64,000 nucleotides of DNA from Serinus canaria. Lineage: Eukaryota > Chordata > Aves > Passeriformes > Fringillidae. Position numbers and translations under genes: made by a program. The stretch lies in the NCBI RefSeq assembly GCF_022539315.1, contig NC_066327.1, positions 13,122,995 to 13,186,994 of the forward strand, in the 5' to 3' direction. Below, one piece after another: positions 49,051-61,480 of the stretch (its first letter is position 1; the number at the start of each line of letters is the position of its first letter). The notes beneath the pieces are model-generated. The model was not told the origin of the DNA and did not search any database. It was given only the letters and a program-made list of their open reading frames with translations.

Positions 49051-52031
49051 GAACTTTCACAGAATCCTTTTGGGGCTATTTCATGAAATACACATATTCA
49101 GTAGCAAAAAACATCAAATGCCACCATTTCTGAACAACTGCCCTATAATTTTTTGGATAGAGAGGAGCTGCATGTGTGGAAGAGGTTGATATTGAATGTG
49201 TTTAGTGGTGAATAAAAGTGACTACATAAAAGTGAAAAGATTTTTTTTTAACTTCCCAGCCCCTGTTGGTGGGGAAACAGCCTTAAATTTAGGACCACAA
49301 AACTTTCCACCTGTATGTTTGGTGTTTTATACTAGAGGGATTTTTATTTACATTCAGTTTGACAGATTTATGCTTTCTTATCAAAGCAGTGAAACCTCTG
49401 TCCCCAACCTTGGCAGGAATAAGCAGTCTGGTTTTACTGAGCTGTCCAGCTGTGCTAGAACATAATGTCTAAATGCATAGTTTTTAAATAAAAGGTACAA
49501 AATTTGAGGCCAAAATAGTTATTTCCTCAGGGATAAAATTGTTTGGAGCTCATTTTCCTTTTCCCAAGAAGATGTTCTCATTCACCTTTCTGGCTGTGTG
49601 CCAAGACTGAGCTATCTCCTCTACATGTCCAGGGTCATGAGACTACAGAATCTGAGTCTTGAAGCCACCAAGTCTAGGCTGAAGGCCCCAAAAAGTTCAC
49701 TACGTACATGTTTCCTGATAGATGTTATCACCCTGAATTACAGCTTACCTTCATTGTGGGTGACAAAAGAGGAAAACAAGGACTAAAGTGTCTTTGTGGA
49801 ACTATCCTGAAAATCAGCCTGGATTCATCCAGATAATCTCCAAAATAATAACTGGTCTTTTCTTGTGTTTCCTTCATTAACTTCTGTTTCTGTACTCTTG
49901 TTCCAACCAGGAATTTGGTTTTGTTACCTGTTTTTTTGCATGTTCTTCCTTGTGCCTGAAAATCACAACAACAACTTTTTTTTTTTAAACTTTTGCCACA
50001 TACCCTCATCGATAAACTCCAGGTCAGCTTCTCACTTTGACACTCCTGTAAAGAAAATCTGAGTTCTGGTGTCATTGAGCCAGTGGTTGTGTGACAATCA
50101 CAGTTAGTACTATGCCAGTTTCAAAGTGTCAAAGTCACTTGTCTGGATCACAGCACAATAAACCTACTCTGACCAGATTAAACCCTATTCAATCCCTATT
50201 ACAGAGCAGCTCTCTACAGAGGCAGCCTGTTCTGATGTGGCACCCAACTTTCAAATTTATTTTTATAATTTACAGTATTAGTTCAAAGGACTGAATAATA
50301 TGAAAGTGATATGTCAGCATTCCCTAGCTTCTTAACAATCCACTTCAGTGGTTTAAAATAGCTTATTTGAGGCTTCATTTCACTGTTCCTCAAACAGATG
50401 AGCAGCATTAGCTATTATACAAGTGTTACTGCCTGGAGAATCCAAGTAGAGCAGTGACCAGACACCAGCAATAACTTCTCTTATGTAGCTGATTATTTCA
50501 GTGTGTCTCAGGTATTCAAAAAATACCAGGTCTTTAAAGTAGCAGACAGTTGCAAGATGACTCTGAAACAAAATGCTTTCATAAGATGGATAAGATAAAA
50601 GAATATAAGAGGTAATGACCAGGGGACAGCTGCTCCACTGAGGGCAGTCCCAGCTCCTGTGCTGAGAAAGTCAGGCTGGAATTTTGCCCTGCAAGTTCAG
50701 CACAGGAGCTGTGTTTAGCCATTAACACCTTGGCTCCATCAGCTGAGAGTGAATCAATTCTGCATTAGCTCTTTGCAGAGCTCAGAGCAGTTTTCTGGGG
50801 AGTCATAGTCCTGGAGAAGCAAACTTCAGGCTGAATGGGATTACCATGCCAGTCCATCCACCAGAACAGTAATTACACCACGGTGATTCTGCCTTGCCTC
50901 TAATCCTGTTTTCCATTCTGTAACTCAGCTAGCTCTTTTTTTTTTTTATTTGCAGTTATTTCTGATTTAATTTGCTATGCTTATTGCATCCTGCTGCCCT
51001 GTCCTGAGTGCAGGCAGAGCTATTGTTTCCTAGCAGAGACCCAGCAATTGGAGACAGGGCAGTAGGATTTTTCTACCTAAAACCTCACAAGATGCCTCCT
51101 GTGCTCCTTTGCTGGTTTAGATTCAGAGCTGCCTGCTCTCCTAGCTCTGGTGCATGGCTGAAGAAGCCCAAGCACTTCCCAAAAGAAGTGTCAGGGATGG
51201 TGACACTGCCACTGGACTTTGATAATGCCCACTGGAGAGGGGCTTAGCTGCAGCAAATGACATCGGTACACGTGTGCCACTCGGAGGTGACACATCTCTG
51301 GCTTTAGGACAAGGATATCAGCGCCATCTAGTCAGCTGGGGACTTGGGTGCAAAATCCTTTTAAACAGAGGTGACACTTCTGGCACCAGCTGTGACAGCT
51401 GACCTTTCCTCAGATCATTGCACTCCTAATGGATCTCTTAACATGAGCAGCCCTGACACATGACAGGATTCCTCAGGCGTTCAGTCCATTAGATGTTACA
51501 GTTTACTGTCAGCTGCAGTCACATCCTGCAGCTGCTGGGGGAGCAGGGCATTGCTGCAGGTGATGGCAAGAATATGTCACCAAACTAGTGCTGTGCACGG
51601 GCTGGGTGGCTGGCACTGTCAGGTGCTCTCAGGCAGAGAAATCTGAGAAATCTCAGGATGGGAAGGGACAGCGTGCGGGAGCAGCCGAGGTGCAGACAGA
51701 GTTGTTCTCTGCTTTGTGTCTCAGAGATGCAGTTACATTTTCTGGTGATGCTTTTACTCTTTGCTGGTGATGCTGCAACGCTTTTCAGAGAGCCCAGACA
51801 AGGCACTGATCTGGAAGGTCACAGAACAGGGCTCTGGGGCTCAGAGAGGCTACGGGGCAGGCGTGTGGCTCAGTGAAGGTCAGCCCACAGGGTGTGTGCT
51901 CAGGGCACTGGCTTGGGGCATGGCACTGCCTTGTGCTCCTTCCAGAGCCCATATCCAGCATCATTTGCAGGGGGAAAACTTAAATGTGTTCTGCTGGTGA
52001 AGTTTTGCTGCATTTCACCTTAATCCCATAG
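49051..52031. other. Non-coding sequence, nothing recognised
   Basis: AT-rich and mixed sequence with T-runs near 49977-49986 and 50937-50949. Open frames reach 115 codons (minus, 49728-50075) without recognisable products. A small direct repeat CTGGTGATGCT occurs near 51741 and 51763. Confidence 0.55.
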
Positions 52032-52058
52032 CAAAAACCATTCTGTGATTCTGAGGCT
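52032..52058 (+). mobile_element. CR1 3'-terminal tail
   Basis: AAAAACCATTCTGTGATTCTG matches the CR1 end with its tandem ATTCTGTG-type octamer. What lies upstream to about 51990 is too diverged to assign. It may be the tip of a short insertion. Confidence 0.5.
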
Positions 52059-52112
52059 CCTGGCTATGAAATCCTCCCTGCTTGCAAAGGGATCTCCTGG
52101 ATTTACTTGTGG

Positions 52113-52176
52113 TTTGCTGGTGCTGGCTTGGACTTGATGAGTTTAAAGGACTTTCCAACCTATCCAGTTCCATGAC
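52113..52176 (+). mobile_element. Second short CR1 3' remnant
   Basis: GCTTGGACTTGATGAGTTTA followed by AAGGACTTTCCAACCTATCC and TTCCATGAC parallels the CR1 3' end (GGACTTGATGATCTTAAAGG, TCTTTTCCAACC, TTCTATGAT). Only about 60 bp are preserved. It sits less than 60 bp from another CR1 tail, so the two may be separate insertions or one disrupted copy. Confidence 0.6.
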
Positions 52177-55100
52177 TTTAGCTTCTCAGTGGAGCTCTCC
52201 TCTTGCCTTTGGGGGTCCTTTCAGCACATCTTGCTCATGCCCTGTCCAGCAGCAGACACTGGTTGGATTGCAGTCCTGGGGAGTATTTTTCAGTATTGCT
52301 TAAAATCTTTTCCAAGATATATAGTAAGCCATGTCAATGGAAATAATGAATCCCCTTGTTTTGGGTGTTTTGGGTTACATTCTGGCTGGTTTAGGAACAG
52401 GAGAGTGATGGGGTGTTTTACCCAGCACTTGAAGAAGCTTTCTATGTGCTGGTCACCTTTGTAAACATTGCTGTTGGCAGGGCTGGGGGTTATCCTTGAA
52501 GCAAATCTCTTTGATACTCACTTATTGCCCACTTCAGTGAAACTTGAGCTTTATAGATCCAGAGATCCCCAGGACCACATGTAACCAATTTAGTTAATCA
52601 ATTAGCTTTTATGAAATTAATCTTCCTGGATTAAGTGGGAAGCCCTGTTGTGGGCTGTACAAATTAGGGAAGTGCTACTTGTACTATGGGTCTCCTCAGA
52701 CTACAGTCAAAGCTCAAGTGATATTTTAAGAATCTTATTTTTAAGCCTTAAATACTATTTGTGGCACAAGTAAGAGAATATTCTTTCATTACCTGTCAGC
52801 TTCCTGAATTACAGGAGCAGCACCAATGAGAGGTGAGTCCAGTTAGTGAATCACAGGAACTGGGGAGGGGCTGAAACTTGAACTGTCCTTCACAAGTGCA
52901 CTCTTTGAAGTTGTAGACAATGCACATAATGCATGCATTTTCCCTGGGTACTATCTGGGGATAAAAATATGTGTAATTTCAGTCTTGTGCTTATGAAATT
53001 CAGTTTCTGCAGCAGACAGCACTGAGAGCAAAGTTCTGCCTTCCCCTGCTGCCTGCCCTGTATTTTATCCCCCTTTCCCTATAACTTTAATATTAATGCC
53101 ACCTCACAGTGAGTTGTATCTGTCTGATGTAACTAAAAACAAGCTCTGCAAAATGAATTCAGCTTTCATTCAGTGTGCAGCTAAGCCTGGAGAAGCAAAG
53201 GGTGTGAGCTGTTTGTACTGAGAGTGAGCAGGGAGAGAGACAGGGCAGCCCCTTCTGGTCATCACACAGATTGTAGATGATCAGCTGTGGAGATTCACCT
53301 GAACTTCCAGGAGTTATTTGGGGATTCTTGGAAAAATATGGGCCCTTTCTTTGAAGTTTAGGGTCTTCTCTTGAAGATTTTTAAAATTAAAATATAACAG
53401 TGTCTGCAGTATAATGCAATTCTGCCATAATAAATATAAGTAACTCCTTCCACTATAAATGCATTAAAAGATTTGTGCAGGCAAAATAATCCTTCTTGTG
53501 TTCCAGTAAGGAAGGCAAGATAGAAACCTTACAAAATCTTCTGTAAAGTTTATTTTTTGATTCTTCTAAGCAGAAATTGCCTCTGCATTGGTGCAATTCC
53601 TGCCTTTTGCATTTGGTGGGGTGGGTGTGAGGGTGCAGCACCTCTGGAGGGCACAAGGTAAACACAGCTATAATTTCTAAAGTAGTTTGAAAGCCATGGA
53701 GGGAGTTCTGGTAAATCTAGATCAGGTGCTAGGAAATGATGGTGCTACCTGTCTACTCTCCAAGTCTACAAGCATTAGGGCATCTCTCTAAATGAAATAT
53801 GTTCACTTCACATCAAGTTACAATGCATCACGTTGTAAAACAACATGACAGCGTGTCAGGATGTGACAAACAACTGGTGTGCTGCATTAAGAAATTTAAA
53901 TGAAAATTAGTTTAGACCATTTTTCTTCCCATCAGCTGGAAGAACAGGGGCTTGATCTGACATTTGTGGATCAGTTAAGTAACAGAGAGGAGCTGTGTGG
54001 TTTTGTGCCTTTGCAGTCCCTTGCAGGTGGTCTGTGTGGGTGTGTTCCACAGCTTTGGGTGTGTTCAGTTAACTGATGGGGTTCTTTGAGAACACAGGAT
54101 GCAGTTTTGGGCAAAGGAAAATGATCAGTTATCACTGACTTCAAGTGCTGTTTGACATAGGTTTTGGTAGTTTCAAAGAAAATATTTTCATCTGCACACA
54201 TTACTCTGCAGTCACCCTGAGTGCTCAGTCTTGTTGAAGAGATCAGAGTTTCTGACTTTCAACTTCTCCTGCTTGGTCTGCCAGGTTAAATTTTATTCTT
54301 GATTATTTTGGGAGTAAACAGATTTAGGTCCTTAGGAAACATTTCCCTTTATTATGTTAAACAAAGTGCAGGACATGATCTGTAAATCCAGGTATTCTAA
54401 ATGTTATATCCAGCCAATCTTATTGCAGAAGACTGGGACAACTCCTATTAATATCATGTCACAATGAAAAATGGCCAGTTCTTAAACTTTGTGCTCTAGT
54501 TAGGAAGCCAGAATCTTAGTTAAGATTCAGAACTCATTCCTGCTTCTGAGTCCATGACTGCTTAGTTTAATTAATGAAGTCTTATGAAAAGCTCGAGGAA
54601 AGGCTTTAAAAAAGTCAAAGTTTTTGGTGAAGATGGTTTTCAAGACTTTACTGACCCTTTGGAAGAATTTCAGGGTTGATTTTTCTTTATAGACTTTGTG
54701 CTGCTGATATCAATTATGTGATTCCCATCTAGATACTTTATAATTCCATTTTTAATTGACTTTGAATTAAGTATCCATTTTTTCATTCAAAATCACTCTC
54801 TTATCAAAAACTCCTTAGCCAGTCTAGATGGCACTTAATTTACCATTTCAGCAGTTTCTTGCAAGAGGGATATTATGTAAAATGATTTCAAATGTTAATA
54901 TTTTGCAAGCTTGGGGGGAAAAGAAACTTTTAAAAGTAATTATTTGAGAAACAGTTCATGCAACTTATTACAAAAGTTACTGAAATAAGACAGACAAACA
55001 AACCTTGTTGCTGTAGGAAAACCAGCTGGACACCTGATAAACTTCTGATTTGGTATGGAAGAGTGTGGGAGGTGGAGAGTATTTTCATATCAAATGTTTC

Positions 55101-57200
55101 AGAAGAATCCAAAGCAGCACAAGGCCATTTTTAATACACAGAATTGGGATATTTAACATTTAATGTGCTCTATTCAAAATTAAAAACGTATTTATTTATT
55201 TATAATTTCTTGGTACTTGGACTTTCAAGGTAGATATAACTTTAGCCAATGTTTTTCATCTCCCTCAAAAGAAGGAAGCAGATAGGTATTACAGACCATG
55301 CCCTCTTCCTTATCATTAATTTAAATAGGATCAAGATCTGACAGAGAGCCCTGAACTTTCTCCTGGTGCAGTAGGTGACTTGGCTGATGAGCTCAATCCT
55401 GGGGAAATCCTTACAGGAAAAATGCTCTCAGGAGGAGCTTTGCCTAAATCTTGCAGCAGCAGTTGGGAACTTCATTAGAGCTGGTGAAGGGGGTGGTGAT
55501 CACAGGGCTTGGAACAGCAGGTCCTCCCCTCAGGGATATGAAAATCTGTGCTCTAAACAAGATTTCTCCAGGAAGTCTTGGAGAATTGAGATCACATCAC
55601 TTGCAGTGTTTTTTGCCTCGCTTTTTGAGGCTGAACATTTTTTTCTGCACCTCCAAGTGCAAATTTAGACTTGTTTGTTGAGCTAATGACTGCAAATTTT
55701 TGCCGTGTTGCTCTGCAGGTAGGGAGCTGTAAGGGTAATGGAAGGACTGAACTTAGTGTTTAGTCCTTTGGAAAATGCATTCTTTTTGTGCACTCAGAAA
55801 AGGCCATTTTCTACCCCTGATGTATTAGCCATGAAATAAATGTTCATTCAGGTAATATCTTGCAATTTGATATTTTCTGGAGTTTATAAAACCAGGTTTG
55901 GTTCTCCTCAGCTGGTGTGCAGGAGACAACACGACCCTGGAATGAGGCATCCTAAGGAAGGACCAGGGAGAACAGGGATTGGTGCTTCTCTCTTGAGCAC
56001 CCTCTGGAAATGCCTCTTCCAGACCTTCAGGAGCACTCTGGAAATTTTGGGAGCAGGGCCAAGGGAGTGGAGCTGCCACTGCTTGCCCCAGTGGCACAAT
56101 CCCAGGACATGAGGCACTCAGGGTGTTGGGCTGTGCCTGATGGATCCATTGGAAGGATTTCACCTCTCCCAGCAGGACAGTCAAGGTTTCAAACACAAGT
56201 GCCTCTCTCTGGGTTCTGTCCTGGGTGCTGTCCCTGCTGCTGAACCAAGAGCTCATCTCTGCAAGGAAGGAATTCCCCATGATCTAGGGGCAGGGATGTG
56301 GCACCCTCTGTTCCCTCTGAGATGTTTTTGGGAAGAAAACTCAGTAATAAAACACCCTTGCAACATTGGGGTGATATTTGGAATAGATGGAGTGATTTGG
56401 TTGCACCTTTGCAAAGGTTCTCCCTTTTTCACTTTGTCATTATGAGTGCTATCATGCAGAGTAGTTCAGTCCCTGTTGAAGTCAGTCCCTAAATGTCAAA
56501 CCTGAAAAGATACAGCCCTTTAATTAGCAGAGCCATTTTATTCCATGGATGCTCCTTAAGAGCTTCCCTAAACCCTATAATTTCTGCTCTGATAGATTGA
56601 AAATTTTTTTATGTTCACTTCTAAATGTCTTTGTTTCTTCTGTAATGGATTAAATGAAGTTTTAACAAGGCTTATGGTGAGATTCCTCATCATTAAAATA
56701 ACAAATGGTTGAAAAGCTGCCTTCTGTCTTGCAGAAATCTAACAGCATTAGTGGACCATAATCCAGCTGGTAACTGATTGCTGAACAACTGCAAAACCTT
56801 TCATACTCTGAGATGCTATCAGTACATAAAATATGTTTTCATGAAGTTTATTGAGCAGCTTATTAGCAGAGGTTAAGGCAATGGAGCTTCACAGATTCCA
56901 CTTAGCGTTCAAAAATATTTTATCAGAGCGTTTCAGATTTTTCAGATTTAATTGAGTTTCTTTAATCTGTTCTGGATACATCAAGGTAATGGTTTCTGAA
57001 AGATGTGCAATGTTTTCTAGTTCTAGCTCAGTGTTTTTCTGGTCCTAATCAGATTTGAGAGACTAAAAATATTTGTAGCCTCCAAAGAGGGATCCTTTTG
57101 TTTTGTTCATATTCTTAAGGCCCTTTTTCCATCAGAAGGATTCTCTCATCTGTCCCTGGAGCTTTTGCAAAACACTAAAACATTGCCAGCATCACCCCAG
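52177..57200. other. Non-coding sequence, nothing recognised
   Basis: AT-rich stretches (53.3-53.5, 54.2-55.3 kb) alternate with mixed sequence. (TTTA)-like repeats occur at 55191-55204. The section 56640-56960 is AT-rich and repeat-free and could be conserved, by appearance only. Open frames reach 151 codons (minus, 55825-56280). Confidence 0.5.
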
Positions 57201-59203
57201 TGGCTCTGTCCTCATTTACAACTTTCCTTAAAATCCTCCCTGGTGAATGTGCTCCATCCTAGCTGGCTTACCCAGAGACAATCCATCCCAGTTGGAGGCC
57301 TCGTTCTCCATTGCACTGCAGGTCTTTGATGCTGTTCCTGCCAGCAGAGCTGAGACATTTCTAGGATTTCCTGGGGCCAAGGGGAAGCACTGGGTGGTGC
57401 AGGGCTGCACGCTCCTTCTTCTTCCCAGAAACAAAGGACACAGCTGTAGGAAAAGCACACGTGCATCCTCCAGCAATTCCTCTCAGCCCTTACAGTTTCT
57501 TGAGCTTGTGGGCACCCAAGCACAAGCTAAAGTTGTCCTGAGGCTATTCTTGTTCAAACCACAGATCAGCAAGGAAAATGCTTCTGCCCACTGCATTGAA
57601 TTGAGGGACAGGGCTGGAGCAGGGCTGGGCAACACGACCTCTCTGATCTCTCTCTCTGGCAGCCAGAGCCCTTCCATCAGGCAGCTGGCTGGAAGCAATC
57701 CCTGGAAGCTCCTGCTCAGCCCATCTGTCCATCTGGATCCCTTGATTGGGAGAACCTCAGCCTGTGGATGCCTTTTCAACTCCATCCTATTCTGTACAAA
57801 TCAAAGCTCTGTTCCTTACTATCACTACGGTCTCATCCCAATTCCTTTCTGGACAGGGCCAGCCTGTTCTCTAGTGAAATCTAATGATCATGCCTTTTGT
57901 AGTGTGTTAGCAACAGCATAAAGCATTTCTTGACACTTCTTATGCCTCCTGGACACTGAGTGCTTGACAGTGAGTTTTATGGATTGTTGGCAATGAGCAC
58001 TATGAGTGTTCAGCTCGCAGCTGAAGAATGGCACCACACAATTTCCTCCTGGAATTGCAATTTTCCTTTGTTTTCTCTAACACTGATAAGCGATTTGGGT
58101 CCTGCTTACATGCTCTGCACATCAAAATGAAAGGGAATTTTGTTGCTGTTTTTCATGCTGCCAAGTACCAGACCTCAGCGTTCAGCTTGCTGTATACAGC
58201 ACATTCTCACCTATACAGGAATTTCTGAGACCTATGTACATTTTTGTCTCATTTATTTGTGCCTCCTGGATGCACAAAGGAGTTCTGATGTCAGAACTCA
58301 GTCTGAAGATTTGGAAATCCAGAAAAACTAAACACAGTTTACATTCTTCCTTAGACACGAAGAAACTGTAACAGGTCTGTAAAATTCTGTAACCAATGGC
58401 CTTGAATTTTAAAACTTGTTCTTCATTTCTTAGATAAGCCTCTACAGATGATTAAAAATATTTTCACTGTGTTCTGGCTAGCAGACACAGAAATATAAAT
58501 GTTGAAGAATTTTTACTACCCAAGATTTGCATTCGAAGCCATTTCATTAATTTCATGTTAGAGCCTATAAATGTCCTATTAAAAATTAATTGAAATATTG
58601 CATGAAAACCTGTAACTATTGCTACTCCAGACTTGTCTTTCTGACATGGCAGTTTCACAACACTTTAAAAAATGAGGTTTTGGTTTTCTCTGGAGGTGCT
58701 TTGAGAGAGCTCCACATAAACGAACTCCAAGGTCACTGCGGTGCTGTTTTGGAATGCCTTTAAAAACATGACTGGCAAGAGATCTCTCAAAATTAAAAAT
58801 CTCTGCACAGATAAAATATGACATCCCTGTCTACTGTGATTACTTCAGTTCTGCAGAGTTGTCAGTCATTCCCAGTCATTCCCTTTGACTTTTGGAGTCA
58901 TGCTCTCCACGCTTCCTCTCCGCTGCCTGCCCACCCTGGGGCAATCCTGGGATGAGACAAGAAAGGTCTCATTCAGCTCCTTGGTCATGCCTCTCCTCCC
59001 TGTAATTTCTCTGTCTGCCTTGCTATCTCCCCCAGATAACAAATCTGATTTTTACCTGCCTTTACCCACTGTGTCTTGAAATGCAAAGACACTCTGCCAA
59101 AAGGGATAAGGTATGGGAGAGAAGGAGGATTTTCATCTCTGCCCTTTGGCTCTACAAGGGATAGATAAACTGCACCAGGCTGCAAGAGGAAATCCCTTCT
59201 AGG
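57201..59203. other. Non-coding sequence holding the longest open frame
   Basis: The longest uninterrupted ATG frame in the window, 224 codons at 57247-57921 on plus, lies here. It is Ser/Leu-rich, has no recognised domain or repeat, and overlaps minus-strand frames of 100 and 103 codons. Its length is within what chance gives in 64 kb of moderate GC. The rest (57.9-59.2 kb) shows nothing recognisable except a direct repeat of GTCATTCCC at 58864-58883. Confidence 0.55.
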
Positions 59204-59251
59204 TTTATTTATTTATCCTTTTTTTTATTTTATTTTTATTTTTTTATTTAT
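59204..59251 (+). repeat. (TTTA)n-like low-complexity tract
   Basis: About 48 bp of TTTA, TTTTA and longer T-runs, interrupted once by TCC near 59216-59218. Simple A/T repeat. Confidence 0.9.
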
Positions 59252-61155
59252 GCTAAGGCAGGGCTGCACTTCGTAGCCTCCTCCTCCTCTCCCATATCCC
59301 CATAACAGCCTTCAAATATCAGGGGGAAGTAATTGGTTTTATTTCCTTAAGGAAAGTCAGTGCCTTTTATTCCAGGCCTGGGTGCCATCTGGCCCCTGCT
59401 GTACTTGAGTCTCTGAGCAGCAGGAGGTGTTTGTGTGGGTCCAGGGAAGTATTTTTATGTCATTCCTAAACCGGTTCTAAACTGCTGATGATCTGTGTGT
59501 TAAAAAATAGGTTGCAGAGCTTTAAAAATCAGGAATACAAGTAAATTTCTGTTTACAGCTCGTTTCTAGAGGGGGAAGTGGAGAGAGGTCAAGGGAGGAG
59601 GGAGAGGCAGCTCGAGGCAAAGATTTGTATTTGGGTTTAATTGGTGAGGTAAGCAGTGGAGATACCCAGGGGCCTGAAATGGATCCAGTCCTGAGCAAGT
59701 GCAATTAAGACTTTGGCAGAAATGCTGATTGACCTGGTTTTGGAGTAAGGGCACGGGAAGTGAAGGGACAACCTGGCCAGCACCTGCCTGAGCTACTGCC
59801 CATCTCCTGTGAGCAAAGATAGCCAGACCTGTGTGACTACCAAGTGTGGCAGGTGCCCTGTGCCCAGCAGCTGGCCTGGGGCAGCAGGAGGGGAAAAACA
59901 CTGCTGGCCTGGGAAATTTGTGGATTAAATCTAGGAAATGGTGGTGTGGAAATTACACCTGTGGGAGAAGAAGGACCTGTTAGAGCACAGAATGGGTCCT
60001 TCCCCTCTTTCCTCAGTGTGCCCAGCTGACACCCCTGTTCACAGCCTGGGGACAGCTTCTTCTTCAATTCCCCAAAGGTTCTCAGAAGAAGCCTCTCAGT
60101 GAGCCAAGTATTATCAGCAATGGAGGAATTTGCACCTTCCGAGCTGCTGAGCTCTGCTGTGATTCCCTGTGCCTGTCACCTCCTCAACATGGCTGAGTTA
60201 AGCAGAAATTACTTTTTGAGAACTTACTTGATCACAGCTGGGTCTGGGGACAGCTGATGCTGTTGCAGCCTGCTGGGAGTTCATCCCATTCCTCCCTCCA
60301 GTGCCAATCTCCTTCTAGTGAGGGGGGTGACAGCGACTGGCTTGGGTGAGGAATTGATCAGCTGAGCTCAGGAGATTGAGGTTAACACCCAGGAATTTTG
60401 GTGGATCCCAGAGCACAGGAAAGTGAGCTGGTGGTACATTCACCTCTGCTGAGGAGTCACATCTAATTGCACAATTTCCCAGTGAGGACAACTGCTAGGA
60501 AGCAGAAAGAGCCTGGGAGCTGAGAGGGACATGTTGGTCCTGCCCTGTACATCAGGGCTTCTTGGTTTCCATATGTGACATTCTGTCATTCCACAAGTCC
60601 AGAGAGACTGCAAAGAGAAAGGATGTGAACCTCATCTCAGCTACCTGCCTGCCTCTCTCAGACAGTTTGCCAGAACTACTTGTCTCTTCCTGAGAGACTC
60701 ATCAGGAGAGGGGATGTGTTTCAGGTGCCTGTCACTCAGAGCAGTGGTAGCAACCTGTGCATCCCTCACTGTTATTGATCATGAAAAATGCTTTAAATTA
60801 GCCAGATACCCCCTAGATCTCTACCATGTTCTGTTCTCTATCAAAAAAATTGATAAGGGCATATCTCTTCCTCTGTCACTTCCTATTGCACTAAATTCAC
60901 CTTGTGTTTAACATCCTTGTTGGGAGCCTGTGAAGGATTATTGCAGTAATGAGGATAATTCATAAAGGGGCTTTGTGCTTTCCAGAGCTGTTGGTGCCTG
61001 AACTACAGTGAGGGCAGTCCCAGAGAGGGTGGAACACACTTCTCCATGAACCTGGGAGTGTGCAGGCCTGGGGCTTGGTGCATGGAAATTCCTAACAGCA
61101 TTAGTGACTCATGAACACCACTTCAAGCCTGCTTCTGGATGCTGCTGCTGCTGTA
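59252..61155. other. Non-coding sequence, nothing recognised
   Basis: Mixed composition with frames up to 111 codons (the minus-strand frame 59566-59901 overlaps the right edge of nothing recognisable). A short GCT-repeat (GCTGCTGCTGCTG) precedes the candidate element at 61156. Confidence 0.55.
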
Positions 61156-61480
61156 ATTGAGCATGCTCATTATTTATAGGCTCCCAAATTAAGCATTCAT
61201 TTATGCTGTGTTTGGAATAAATGGAATTAACAACATGCCTTTTGGTGAAAGAGCTGCAGATGCAAACAGAAGCGTTCACAGCTTTCAAGTCTTGTGTTTG
61301 TTTACGTCAGTGAATGTGGACTGTTAGAACAACTTCCACCGCTGATTATTTTCAATTAAAGCCTGAGGAATTCTGAGAGGAAACTGTCACAATACTGTGA
61401 TCAGGGATATTATAGCCTCTGGATGCAAATTAGCCACCAAACTTTCAGACAACAGATTTACAGGATCTGCTTCAAATTAA
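61156..61480. promoter_or_regulatory. Candidate conserved non-coding element (FOX and ATF/CREB sites)
   Basis: AT-rich, repeat-free stretch with a 12-bp perfect palindrome TGAGCATGCTCA at 61158-61169. TGTTTAC at 61299-61305 is a forkhead consensus and overlaps TTACGTCA at 61302-61309, an ATF/CREB-type site containing a CpG in otherwise CpG-poor DNA. Further down are TAATT-type strings and TGCAAATTAG near 61424. The sites are visible; enhancer activity and conservation are inferred and untested. Confidence 0.35.
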
